A stretch of DNA of 64,000 nt from Actinopolyspora alba (GCF_900112765.1 NZ_FOMZ01000002.1:372001-436000), one strand, 5' to 3'; counted from the first letter of the stretch, positions 1 through 7,198 are shown. Made by a program: numbers and translations. Notes: a model not told the origin generated them from the letters alone.

Positions 1-1
1 C

Positions 2-469
2 CCTGGCTACACGCCCGTGCCCGGCACCGCGCTTCACCTGCGGCCGATCCGGGAGGCGGACACCGCCCTCGACTACCCCGCAGTGATGGGCTCCCAGGAG
101 CGCTTGTGGGAAATCTTCGGCCCGGCCTGGGGTTGGCCCCGGGAGACGATGACGTACGAGGAGGACCGCGTCGAACTGCTGCGGCACGAGAACGAGGCAG
201 CCGCGCACCGCTCGTTCAACTACGCGCTGCTGGACGAGGCGGAGACGGCGATCCTCGGTTGCGTCTACGTCGATCCTCCCGAACGCATCGGTGCCGACGG
301 CGAGGTGTCCTGGTGGGTGGTGGACGAACTCGTCGACAGTGAGCCCGAAGAGGCGCTCGACGCACTGGTGCCGCGGTGGATCGCCACCGAATGGCCCTTC
401 CGAAACCCCCGGTTGCTGGGGCGTGACATCACCTGGCAGGAGTGGCTCGCACTGCCACGCGTCTCCTGA
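2..469 (+). CDS. GNAT-like N-acetyltransferase, 5' end cut by window edge
   Basis: The reading frame is open from base 2 with no stop and reads straight into the LHLRPIREAD stretch typical of the start of a GNAT domain. The GTG at 17 is therefore probably internal, and the gene likely begins before the window. The visible 150 or so residues carry a GNAT-like layout with a central ILGCVYVDPP strand and an acidic C-terminal half. The acetyl-CoA loop (R/QxxGxG/A) is not clear, so substrate and activity cannot be assigned. It ends at a TGA and is followed by about 140 bases of AT-richer sequence before the converging gene ending at 614. Family assignment is by overall pattern only. Confidence 0.6.
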   Translation, partial: PGYTPVPGTALHLRPIREADTALDYPAVMGSQERLWEIFGPAWGWPRETMTYEEDRVELLRHENEAAAHRSFNYALLDEAETAILGCVYVDPPERIGADGEVSWWVVDELVDSEPEEALDALVPRWIATEWPFRNPRLLGRDITWQEWLALPRVS

Positions 470-613
470 CACGCTCGATGCCGATGCCGGATCCGCCGGT
501 GGCCGTCGACCCTGCCATTCGTTCTCGATTCGGCACCGAGCCGGAACGGTCACCAGCGGCGCATCTCTCGCTATTATTAATGAGTACGCAGCAGTCCGAC
601 TCCGTGGCAACGG

Positions 614-1138
614 TCAGCCGGGTGCCAGGAGTCGATGGCGTCCGATGTAGCCGGACTCCGGTCCGAGGCTGTCGGGATGCGGGCGGCAGCCGAGCAGTTC
701 GGCGATGTCCTGCTCCACCAGGCTGGGGCCGTTGCGGTGCCTGCCGGGGCTGACCGGCGGAAACGGCTTGGGCTCGCGGGGAACCTCGCACGCGGAGAAC
801 CACCGCGAATGGTCCGGGTCGTCCAGTGGCGAGTGAATCTCGGTGGTTCGCTCGGTGGTCACTTCGGGGTGTTCGGGCACCGTGCGGGTCGGCGGTGTTC
901 GTGGTTCGGGCACGAGCCGGGGTGCGAATTCCCGGGCTTCCGGCGGGGACGACGGCGCGGCGAGTGCGTGGTGCTCGGTGAGGCCGCGTTCGATGAGATC
1001 GCGTACGGTGAGCGCGCCCGGCCCGGCGTCGGCGTGCTGCCCGTTGCCGCCGCGCAGCGGCAGGAAGGCGCAGAGCACCACAGCGAGCACGGCTCCGAGG
1101 AGCCAGAGCGGGCCGAACGGTTCGTGGAGTGGCATCAC
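614..1138 (-). CDS. Hypothetical protein with one N-terminal membrane segment
   Basis: A 174-residue protein I do not recognise. Residues about 10-28 form a hydrophobic segment (LLGAVLAVVLCAFLPL) that looks like a membrane anchor or uncleaved signal. The rest is proline- and charge-rich and probably disordered or extracytoplasmic, with a HRNGPSLVEQDIAELLG helix near the end. The start is GTG at 1138, immediately followed by ATG at 1135. The GTGA overlap with the stop of the gene at 1135-1413 indicates translational coupling, so the two are a two-gene operon. Function unknown. Confidence 0.55.
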   Translation of the reverse strand: MMPLHEPFGPLWLLGAVLAVVLCAFLPLRGGNGQHADAGPGALTVRDLIERGLTEHHALAAPSSPPEAREFAPRLVPEPRTPPTRTVPEHPEVTTERTTEIHSPLDDPDHSRWFSACEVPREPKPFPPVSPGRHRNGPSLVEQDIAELLGCRPHPDSLGPESGYIGRHRLLAPG

Positions 1139-1413
1139 AGGAACTCCGTGCCGAATTGGTCGTGCAGTCTGCGGCGGGCGTCGCGGTGGCGTTGTTCGCG
1201 GTTCTCACTGCGGATGAGGGCTTCGCTCATGCAGGAGTCGCAGGTGGGCAGCAGCCAGTCCGCATCGGACGATTCGGTGAGCGTCACCGAGACGCCGCAC
1301 AGGGTGTCGCGGTGCTGTTCGGGGCGCGGCGGGGTGTCGGGACCGAAGGCGTGTCGGTATCCGGCGATCGGGTTCCACCACACCACCGGACCGCGCCAAC
1401 CAATGCTGAACAC
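1135..1413 (-). CDS. Hypothetical 92-residue protein with a CxxC motif
   Basis: I choose the GTG at 1413 because a GGGAG sequence lies six bases upstream and the preceding in-frame sequence looks non-coding. The protein begins VFSIGWRGPVVWWNP, has a CDSCMSEAL motif near residue 60 (possible metal or disulfide pair), and ends in a strongly charged helix rich in Arg and Glu. No family is recognised. It overlaps the downstream membrane-anchored gene by four bases, so the two products may act together. The CxxC followed by an Arg-rich helix is loosely Wbl-like, but the rest of the WhiB signature is missing. Confidence 0.55.
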   Translation of the reverse strand: MFSIGWRGPVVWWNPIAGYRHAFGPDTPPRPEQHRDTLCGVSVTLTESSDADWLLPTCDSCMSEALIRSENREQRHRDARRRLHDQFGTEFL

Positions 1414-1439
1414 GTGGGTCTCCCTTCCATCGGGACGAA

Positions 1440-1786
1440 AGCTCGAACTCGGGGTTCGAGACGAGTAGGGGTTCGGAGTCGACGGCGAGCGCGCTGCGCT
1501 CACCCGTACGGAGGACGTTGCTCGCGCGAATGGCGTTGTCCACCACCGGGTCCGCCACCGGCGGGCGCGCTCAGCAGCACCCGCATCACGCACGCCGCGC
1601 AGGGCTCACCCGCCGCGCCGCGTGGGGCGTGCCGTGGATCGGTGACCCACTCGGTGTCGCGGCGGGAGAACTGCCGCCGCACGGCGAGATCAGGTAGTCG
1701 CGCCCCACCGCGACGTCCACGGCGTGCGCCAACCGCTCGGACTCGGCCGCCACACCCTCCCGCCACCGAAACCACCACCAGGACAT
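1440..1786 (-). pseudogene. Frameshifted remnant of a small unknown gene
   Basis: A good start (ATG at 1786 behind GGAGAGGAG) opens a frame beginning MSWWWFRWREGVAAESERL that turns into low-complexity sequence after about 34 codons and stops. The next frame carries a plausible continuation (FSRRDTEWVTDPRH, then EPCAACVMRVLLSAP). A third frame continues with DPVVDNAIRASNVL and SEPLLVSNPEFELSS. The three pieces abut in order, which is what two single-base indels in one gene would give. Alternatively these are unrelated short frames. The remnant precedes the 1135-1413 gene on the same strand and may once have headed that operon. Confidence 0.4.
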
Positions 1787-1825
1787 TTGGCTCCTCTCCG
1801 GTGAGATCATTAAGCATAGGCTGCC

Positions 1826-1840
1826 ATCGCATAATGCGAT
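1826..1840. promoter_or_regulatory. Perfect 15-bp palindrome, candidate operator
   Basis: ATCGCAT-A-ATGCGAT is a perfect inverted repeat with 7-bp arms. It sits in the AT-rich divergent spacer between the leftward gene remnant (start 1786) and the rightward helix-turn-helix regulator (start 1890), about 50 bp from the latter. Its place suggests an autoregulatory binding site for the adjacent regulator; this is inference. Confidence 0.4.
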
Positions 1841-1889
1841 TTTGTAAGTACACGATCAGGTGAGGATCTTGTGAGAGCACTATGCGCTC

Positions 1890-2777
1890 GTGAAAACTGG
1901 TCACATGGCGATCAGTCCGACAGTGCGACGACGCATACTGGCGAGGAAGCTGCGTGAACTACGTGAGCAGGCGGAGCTCACTCAGACCGAGACAGCTCGT
2001 TCGCTCGATTGGAAGCAGAGCAAAATCAGTCGTATCGAGGACTGCCATCAAGGAGTCCGCGTCTCGGACCTACTCGCCATGCTCACCATCTACGACGCGG
2101 ATTCCGCGACGAGAGAGCTGTTGACCAACCTGGCCAGGCAGGCAAGTCGAAAAGGCTGGTGGCACTCGTACGCCGATGCACTTCCGTCCTGGTTCGAGAC
2201 ATATGTCGGCCTGGAGGCCGAAGCGGACACCATCCGCACTTACGAAGTGGACGTTGTTCCGGGCTTGTTGCAGACCGAGGCATACGCTCGCGCGGACACT
2301 CGTGCCACGGTCCTCGACGAGACCGAGGAGAACCTTGAGCAACGAGTGGAACTGCGCTTGCAACGACAACGACGGCTGTACGACGAGTCGCCGTTATCCC
2401 TGTGGGCGGTGGTAGGCGAAGCGGCTGTCAGACGCCCGGTAGGCGGTCACCACGTGATGCGCGAACAGCTTCAACACATCGCCAAACTGGCCGAAAGGAG
2501 CGATGTAACCGTTCAGATCATGCCGCTGGAAGCCGGCGAGCATCCCGCTACGGGCTCATTCACCATCCTTGGCTTTCCACAAGTGCAGCATCCCGAGGTG
2601 GTGTACCTGGAGTCCCAGGTCGGAGGACACTACTTGGAAGAGCCACACCAGACAGCACGATACTCTCGTGTCATGGATCATCTTCGTGCTCACGCGCTCG
2701 ATCCGGCAGAATCACTACGGGTACTACAGACCCGAGCCGACGGGAGAGCTGAGCATGCGGGAACTCCAATGGCGTAA
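1890..2777 (+). CDS. XRE-type helix-turn-helix regulator with DUF5753 domain
   Basis: A 295-residue protein with an N-terminal helix-turn-helix (about residues 15-75; TQTETARSLDWKQSKISRIE is the recognition region). The C-terminal part matches the DUF5753 family by its WFETYVGLEAEA, VVPGLLQTEAYARA and VTVQIMPLEAGEHP motifs. Such proteins are very numerous in actinomycetes and are usually paired with a small DUF397 protein, as here. Some pairs affect development or antibiotic production and have been compared to toxin-antitoxin systems. The start is GTG 1890; ATG 1905 is an alternative. Its last 23 bases overlap the first DUF397 gene in another frame, so the two are translationally linked. Confidence 0.9.
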   Translation: MKTGHMAISPTVRRRILARKLRELREQAELTQTETARSLDWKQSKISRIEDCHQGVRVSDLLAMLTIYDADSATRELLTNLARQASRKGWWHSYADALPSWFETYVGLEAEADTIRTYEVDVVPGLLQTEAYARADTRATVLDETEENLEQRVELRLQRQRRLYDESPLSLWAVVGEAAVRRPVGGHHVMREQLQHIAKLAERSDVTVQIMPLEAGEHPATGSFTILGFPQVQHPEVVYLESQVGGHYLEEPHQTARYSRVMDHLRAHALDPAESLRVLQTRADGRAEHAGTPMA

Positions 2778-2931
2778 GTCTTCGCGTAGCACTGGCGGAG
2801 GTAACTGTGTGGAGGTCGGTTTCGCCACCTCGACCGTGCTGATCCGCGACACCAAGAACCGCCACAGGGGGGCCATCACTGTTTCCCCCACAGCCTGGCA
2901 AAGCTTCCTCACCACCCTGAAAAGCACCTGA
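2755..2931 (+). CDS. DUF397 domain protein (partner 1)
   Basis: A 58-residue DUF397 protein: RELQWRKSSRS at the N-terminus, GGGNCVEVGFATSTVLIRDTKN in pieces through the middle, and a C-terminal TAWQSFLTTLK helix. The ATG at 2755 lies inside the 3' end of the regulator gene, giving a 23-base overlap and probable coupling. By analogy with other pairs it should bind or modulate the upstream helix-turn-helix protein. It is the most divergent of the three DUF397 copies here, with HRGAITVSP where the others have EGGTLALTP. Confidence 0.9.
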   Translation: MRELQWRKSSRSTGGGNCVEVGFATSTVLIRDTKNRHRGAITVSPTAWQSFLTTLKST

Positions 2932-2971
2932 TATCGAGGTAAGGTGACGTTCCCCCTCTCATCGTCAAGCG

Positions 2972-3000
2972 TTGCCTACAGCGAACAAAATCGGTAGATT
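2972..3000 (+). promoter_or_regulatory. Candidate promoter of second DUF397 gene
   Basis: TTGCCT (2972-2977) and TAGATT (2995-3000) are separated by 17 bp and lie 45 bp before the ATG at 3045. Downstream is a GGCACACGCC box followed by GATGGGG, which recurs before the gene at 3856 with the same kind of promoter. Confidence 0.45.
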
Positions 3001-3044
3001 TGGTGGTTCGCAGGCACACGCCGATGATGGGGAACAACATCACT

Positions 3045-3251
3045 ATGAGCGATAGCCCAGCATCCATCGAGTGGCGGAAAAGCACTCGCAGCAGTGGGGG
3101 TGCGAACAACTGCATCGAGGTCGGTTTCTCCACCTCGACCGTGCTGGTCCGCGACACCAAGAACCGCGAAGGCGGCACGCTCGCCCTCACTCCCACCACC
3201 TGGCAGAGCTTCCTCAGCACCCTCAAAGGCAGTGCTCCGACATCCGGGTGA
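3045..3251 (+). CDS. DUF397 domain protein (partner 2)
   Basis: A 68-residue DUF397 protein beginning MSDSPASIEWRKSTRSSGG, with the conserved IEVGFSTSTVLVRDTKN core and a WQSFLSTLKG C-terminal helix. I prefer ATG 3045 because the DUF397 domain starts nine residues later and a GGGGA lies upstream; ATGs at 3024 and 3027 would only add a non-conserved leader. Unlike the first copy it has its own promoter and is not coupled to a regulator gene. Its 3' half is almost identical in DNA to the copy at 3532-3738, indicating recent duplication or gene conversion. Confidence 0.88.
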   Translation: MSDSPASIEWRKSTRSSGGANNCIEVGFSTSTVLVRDTKNREGGTLALTPTTWQSFLSTLKGSAPTSG

Positions 3252-3343
3252 ACTTTCTCGAATTTCCGAAAAACGGAGCACCCCTTGCAGATCGTTCGTC
3301 CTGAGGATGGCCTGCACATGGCATCAGCCTGGTAGTTCATTGT

Positions 3344-3357
3344 GCTCGATTTCGAGC
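3344..3357. promoter_or_regulatory. Perfect GCTCGA-TT-TCGAGC palindrome
   Basis: A 14-bp inverted repeat with 6-bp arms lies 47 bp before the small ORF at 3404, followed by a partial repeat of one arm (AGCTCGAT). There is no T-run, so an operator is more likely than a terminator. No regulator can be assigned. Confidence 0.3.
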
Positions 3358-3403
3358 AGGTTAGCTCGATAGGCCACAACGAACTACAGGGCGAAAGTTG
3401 CAC

Positions 3404-3517
3404 ATGCAGGACAGCCAAGAGGTTGACTCGTATACGATGGCTGCGGAGAGTCTTCAACAGGTCGCGCTCATCCCGGACCACTCGGGAGATCTGATCGAAG
3501 ACATGCTGAAAGCTTAG
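3404..3517 (+). CDS. Short 37-residue ORF leading the third DUF397 gene
   Basis: ATG 3404 to TAG 3515-3517 encodes 37 residues starting MQDSQEVDSYTMAAESLQQ and ending LIEDMLKA. A mostly acidic amphipathic helix is predicted by eye. It ends 14 bases before the start of the DUF397 gene at 3532, whose ribosome site (CAGGAG) lies just after the stop, so the two look like a bicistron. No family is recognised. It could be a leader peptide or a small partner protein replacing the usual helix-turn-helix regulator. Short length makes it uncertain. Confidence 0.4.
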   Translation: MQDSQEVDSYTMAAESLQQVALIPDHSGDLIEDMLKA

Positions 3518-3531
3518 CCCCAGGAGTACCC

Positions 3532-3738
3532 ATGTTATTCCGCGACAAGAATCCGGTTATCTGGCATACGAGCAGCTACAGCGGAAACAACGGCACCTGC
3601 GTAGAAGTTGGTTTCGCAACATCGACCGTGCTGGTGCGCGACACCAAGGATCGCGAAGGCGGCACGCTCGCCCTCACTCCCACCGCCTGGCAGAGCTTCC
3701 TCAGCACCCTCAAAGGCAGCACTCCGACATCCGGGTGA
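3532..3738 (+). CDS. DUF397 domain protein (partner 3)
   Basis: A 68-residue DUF397 protein with N-terminus MLFRDKNPVIWHTSSYSGN, core VEVGFATSTVLVRDTKDREG, and the C-terminal TAWQSFLSTLKGS helix. CAGGAG sits five bases before ATG 3532. From about base 3625 to the stop it matches the second copy (3137-3254) with only a handful of differences, while the first third is unrelated. The C-terminal part is thus duplicated and the N-terminal part has been swapped or has diverged, a pattern consistent with changed partner specificity. Confidence 0.88.
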   Translation: MLFRDKNPVIWHTSSYSGNNGTCVEVGFATSTVLVRDTKDREGGTLALTPTAWQSFLSTLKGSTPTSG

Positions 3739-3776
3739 ACCATCGGGGTGACGTATACCCCGTCAGCGCAACGCCG

Positions 3777-3806
3777 TTGACCCTCATCGAGCAAGATCAG
3801 TAGGCT
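3777..3806 (+). promoter_or_regulatory. Candidate promoter of the type VII cargo block
   Basis: TTGACC (3777-3782) and TAGGCT (3801-3806) with an 18-bp spacer lie 50 bp before ATG 3856. The spacer motif CGAGCAAGATC and the downstream GGCACACGCC-GATGGGG box resemble those before the DUF397 gene at 3045. Confidence 0.5.
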
Positions 3807-3855
3807 CGCAATTTCGTAGGGCACACGCCAACGATGGGGGAATCAACGAGTCACC

Positions 3856-4251
3856 ATGAGCGACGAGCAAAATCTGACCGGCAACCTGTCGGCCACCAAC
3901 GACGCCATGCAGGGCATCATCACCGCCGCCAACAACGGCCAGTTCGTCATCACGCCTAACGCGGGCGACGAACTCATACAGATCTTCCAGGAGCTGGAAG
4001 ACTATCTCGGCGAGAAGCTGTACAACATCGACTACGTAAAGCGTGACACCCCGCTTGGACACAGCCCAGCCGGAGAATCCATCTCAGCCTTCAACAAACA
4101 GGTAGCCAGCGGCGACGAAGAATCATTCGAACATTTACTCAGTACGATGCGCCAGCAAGCCCCCAAAGTGGTCGAAGCAATTCGCAAAGGTATAGATTCT
4201 TACCAAGAATCTGACAACCAAAGCAAGCAAAACTTGGATAACATTGAGTGA
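3856..4251 (+). CDS. Small helical protein with type VII secretion signal motif
   Basis: A 131-residue, largely helical acidic protein without a signal peptide. Near the C-terminus it has SYQESD, which fits the YxxxD/E signal of type VII (ESX) substrates. A clear WxG turn is missing, so it is a WXG100-like or Esp-like protein rather than a classic EsxA. The next genes encode a DUF3558 lipoprotein, a PPE-like protein and an EspG chaperone, so a secreted cargo or partner role is likely. It starts at ATG 3856 behind GGGGGA and overlaps the downstream gene's possible GTG start by four bases. No exact family assigned. Confidence 0.7.
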   Translation: MSDEQNLTGNLSATNDAMQGIITAANNGQFVITPNAGDELIQIFQELEDYLGEKLYNIDYVKRDTPLGHSPAGESISAFNKQVASGDEESFEHLLSTMRQQAPKVVEAIRKGIDSYQESDNQSKQNLDNIE

Positions 4252-4256
4252 TTAAC

Positions 4257-4790
4257 ATGAAAATTTTAACCGAAACCCAGAGCCGCACTATCATTGGTAT
4301 AGTGGCAGCTATCTGCGCCTTCCCTGTGATGTCTTGCTCCCCAGGGGCAGGGCAGACACAGTCGCAAGAATCCGAAGAAAAAAGCAACGCCCCCCTGGCC
4401 GACTTCAAACCCTGCTCCAGTCTGAACGAGCAACAAAAGAAACAACTCAACATAACAACTCCAGGCGAAACAAACGAACTGGATGACCAGTCATGCGACT
4501 GGAAAGCAAACGGCAGCGACTTCGGAATATCCGTATATAGCGACAAACCCCTAAAAGAAATAAAATTTTCCGACGCCGAAGAAAAAAATAAAACCGAAGT
4601 CAACAACCGCGAAGCACTTCTGGTCAAAAATAATACCGGGTCAGGAATGTGCTCGCTGGCCTTCGCGGTAACTGACAGTTCGTCGATATCCGTGAACAGT
4701 ATGGCCGATACGCCAGGAGACACCGAGACGGCTTGCGACCTCGTGAAGAAGGCCGCACCGATGGTAGAGCAGAACATTTCGGACAGCTGA
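4257..4790 (+). CDS. DUF3558-type lipoprotein
   Basis: N-terminal lysine, a hydrophobic stretch (IIGIVAAICAFPVMS) and a lipobox ending in Cys mark a lipoprotein exported and anchored on the outer face of the membrane. The mature part has the DUF3558 pattern (ADFKPCSSLNEQQKKQL, a later SCDW, a third Cys in SGMCSLAF). Such proteins are common beside actinobacterial type VII loci; their role is unknown. Start may be ATG 4257 or GTG 4248, the latter overlapping the previous stop. Codon use is unusual: many AAA, AAT and ATA codons give a conspicuously low-GC stretch from about 4130 to 4720, unlike neighbours and suggestive of transfer. Confidence 0.75.
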   Translation: MKILTETQSRTIIGIVAAICAFPVMSCSPGAGQTQSQESEEKSNAPLADFKPCSSLNEQQKKQLNITTPGETNELDDQSCDWKANGSDFGISVYSDKPLKEIKFSDAEEKNKTEVNNREALLVKNNTGSGMCSLAFAVTDSSSISVNSMADTPGDTETACDLVKKAAPMVEQNISDS

Positions 4791-4806
4791 GAACCAGGGG
4801 GATTTC

Positions 4807-6345
4807 GTGTCCGAGGGGGACCAGGGCTACCGCAGCCACGAATACATCGCCGACCGGGAACGCGAGGCGTACAACCGCGCCAGGGGTGACTTCGAGTACC
4901 AGGGCGGCGGACACGTGCCGGTCGGCAACGGCGACATGAGCGTGCAACGCGCGAAGGAAGTCGCCGCGAACGCCGCCGAGCACTACGGCACCCAGCAGGC
5001 CAAGGCCATGTCGGGCGACCAGTCGCTGCGCGGTCGCCCCACCGCACTGGGGTGCACCGCTTACGAGTCCTACCCGCACGCGGAACTCGAGAAGTTCGTG
5101 CGGGACAAGTTCGACCCGGTGTCGGTACACGACATGGGCCGCTACTACCACCAGGTCGGCACGGACTTCGTCGACTTCTCCGACCGCATCAAGCGGGCCG
5201 CCGCGAAGACGGAGCAGAACTGGCAGGGCCGCGCGGGTGACGCCATGCGCGCGCAGATGAACACCGTCTCCGAGCACATGGGACATTCCGGCGAGGCAGC
5301 GCAGCTGACGGCGAACCAGATCGGCTTGCAGGCCGAGGCCGGTGAGCAGGCCCGCAACTCGATGCCGGAGGACCCGCAGTTCAGCCTGATGCATGAGCTG
5401 TCCGCGCTGGCCTCGGACCCGAACCCGGCCACGATCGTGCAGCGCGCGGCTGAGATCCGCCAGCGCGCCGACGAGGCCAAGCAGGCCCACCAGGAAGCCG
5501 CCCGTGTGGTGTCCACGATGGAGAACGACTTCGGCGGTGCCGCCGAGAACACCCCGCGCTTCGCCCCTCCCCCGCAGTCCACCGACGAGAACGCGGGTGA
5601 CTCCGGCACCGGCTACAACGGCACCGGATCCGGCGGCAGCGGTTTCGCGACCGTCGGTGGCACCACCCCGTCGAGCACCTACGCGGCCTCCACCCCGAGC
5701 GGCACCACGGCACCGCCCTCCTCGGGCGTGTCGAACGCGCCGGGCGGCTACTACGGTCAATCGCAGCAGCCCTCCACCACCGCGCCCGCCTGGAACTCCG
5801 GCGGCAGCGCGGGCAACTCCGGCCTGTCACCGGGAGCGGTGCGTGGCCCGGACGGCACGAACTACCGGCAGGACCCCAGGACCGGCCAGTGGCAGCGGCA
5901 GAACTCCGCCAACGGCAGGTGGGCACCCGTCCCGCCCGGCCAGCAGGTGCCTGGCGGTGGCCGCGCGGGCGGCATGACCGGCGGACGAGGGGGTTACTCC
6001 GGCGGCCGAGCCGGTGGCTACGGCGCGGGAGGTTACGGCTCCGGTGGTTACGGTGCCGGCGGTTCAGGCTCGGGACTGGGCTCCGGCGGACGCGCCGGGG
6101 TCGGTGGCGCACCGACCGGTGGTCCCACCAGCGGCACGCCCGCGAACTCCTCGGGACGCGGCGGCGGCAGGATGCCGATGGGCGGTGCCGGAGCGGGCGC
6201 GGGCCGAGGCCAGGGCGAGGACGAGGAGGAGCACGAGCGCAAGTACGTGCTCGAAACCGACGAGGTCGGCGACGACCTCGGACTGCCCCGGGTGGCTCCC
6301 CCGGTCATCGGCGCCACGCCGGCAGAGGAGGGCGGCCGTAACTGA
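4807..6345 (+). CDS. PPE-like type VII secreted protein with Gly-rich tail
   Basis: A 512-residue protein with no signal peptide. The first 240 residues are helical and include NWQGRAGDAM, the WxG turn of WXG100/PPE-type helical hairpins. Residues about 245-470 are a low-complexity Gly/Ser/Pro/Thr region with GYG and GGR repeats. The last 45 residues form a charged tail (RKYVLETDEVGDDLGLP, then VAPPVIG) that recurs in actinobacterial PPE-domain proteins. It starts at GTG 4807 and its TGA shares a base with the ATG of the EspG gene, so chaperone and cargo are translationally coupled. Secretion by a type VII system encoded elsewhere is inferred. Confidence 0.8.
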   Translation: MSEGDQGYRSHEYIADREREAYNRARGDFEYQGGGHVPVGNGDMSVQRAKEVAANAAEHYGTQQAKAMSGDQSLRGRPTALGCTAYESYPHAELEKFVRDKFDPVSVHDMGRYYHQVGTDFVDFSDRIKRAAAKTEQNWQGRAGDAMRAQMNTVSEHMGHSGEAAQLTANQIGLQAEAGEQARNSMPEDPQFSLMHELSALASDPNPATIVQRAAEIRQRADEAKQAHQEAARVVSTMENDFGGAAENTPRFAPPPQSTDENAGDSGTGYNGTGSGGSGFATVGGTTPSSTYAASTPSGTTAPPSSGVSNAPGGYYGQSQQPSTTAPAWNSGGSAGNSGLSPGAVRGPDGTNYRQDPRTGQWQRQNSANGRWAPVPPGQQVPGGGRAGGMTGGRGGYSGGRAGGYGAGGYGSGGYGAGGSGSGLGSGGRAGVGGAPTGGPTSGTPANSSGRGGGRMPMGGAGAGAGRGQGEDEEEHERKYVLETDEVGDDLGLPRVAPPVIGATPAEEGGRN

Positions 6346-7130
6346 TGCCGAGATCGTTCACGCTCTCGACACGTGCGGCCGACATCCTCTGCGAGGACCT
6401 CGGTGTCGACCTCCGGAGATTCCCGTTCGAGCTGGATTACCACGGCGGAACCACCGACGAGCGCTCCCGCGTCCGCCAGGAGGTGTGGCGGGAGCTCGCC
6501 AACCGTGGGCTGGCCGATGATCGGGAGCCGGACCAGGACGTGGAAGCGGCCCTGCGGCTGCTGCACTCCCCGAAGGTGGACATCGCGGTCACCTGGCTGG
6601 AAACCGCCACCGAGGAGGTGTTCCGCGCTCGCACGGCGGTTTCCGGCAGGCTCGGTGCGCAGGCGGTGCAGGGCACCGACGGTCTCCGGGTCCGGTTCGT
6701 CGACACCCGGAGCCTGGTCCGTGGTTGCACCGACCTGCTGCCCGAAGTTGCGGCGGGCACGCTGGAGACTGCCACCGTCAACACCACCGCAGGACCCGGC
6801 GGCGGCTCGGAAACCGGCGGGGACTCGTGGCTGACCGGTGCGGAGCACAAACCACCCGCACGGAGCAGCGATCGGCAGCTGCGGGCGGCGCAGCGGATCC
6901 TGACGCTGCCCACCGAGCGGATCGGCTACTTCTTCGTCAGCGGCAGCCCGGACAACGGCGAGACGCCACGACTACCGGCGATCGGCTGGCGCGACACCGA
7001 GGACGGTCGCTACAGCATCACGTCCCGGCGCAACAACGACGGTGCCGACTGGAACACCTTCGCCCCCGCCGACAAGCAGCGACTCGCCGGTTACCTCACC
7101 GAACAGCTCAACGCGCTGGGGAGTGGATGA
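6345..7130 (+). CDS. EspG-family type VII secretion chaperone
   Basis: A 261-residue cytoplasmic protein of the EspG family, which binds PE/PPE-type substrates before export. The pattern is visible in the N-terminal LSTRAADILCEDLGVDLRRF, the central beta strand FRARTAVSGRLGAQAVQG, and the late IGYFFVSGSPDNGE region. It directly follows the PPE-like gene with a one-base TGATG overlap, so that protein is the obvious client. No EccB/C/D/E or mycosin genes occur in the window. This block is therefore an outlying cargo-chaperone module, unless the machinery lies to the left beyond several unrelated genes. Confidence 0.85.
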   Translation: MPRSFTLSTRAADILCEDLGVDLRRFPFELDYHGGTTDERSRVRQEVWRELANRGLADDREPDQDVEAALRLLHSPKVDIAVTWLETATEEVFRARTAVSGRLGAQAVQGTDGLRVRFVDTRSLVRGCTDLLPEVAAGTLETATVNTTAGPGGGSETGGDSWLTGAEHKPPARSSDRQLRAAQRILTLPTERIGYFFVSGSPDNGETPRLPAIGWRDTEDGRYSITSRRNNDGADWNTFAPADKQRLAGYLTEQLNALGSG

Positions 7131-7198
7131 TCCCGGTCAGACACAACGAGGTTGTAACCCACGAAAATGACTGTCCGGCTAATACAGGAAATTCGTTC

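Noticed and set aside
429-1208. Long minus-strand frame of 259 codons over the first genes
   Set aside because: Arg/Ala/Thr-rich shadow composition, overlaps the better-supported 614-1138 gene in another frame, no ribosome site.
7152-7185. Promoter TTGTAA/TAATAC before the ABC permease at 7199
   Set aside because: The spacing is 22 bp, too long for a standard promoter, so not listed as a feature.
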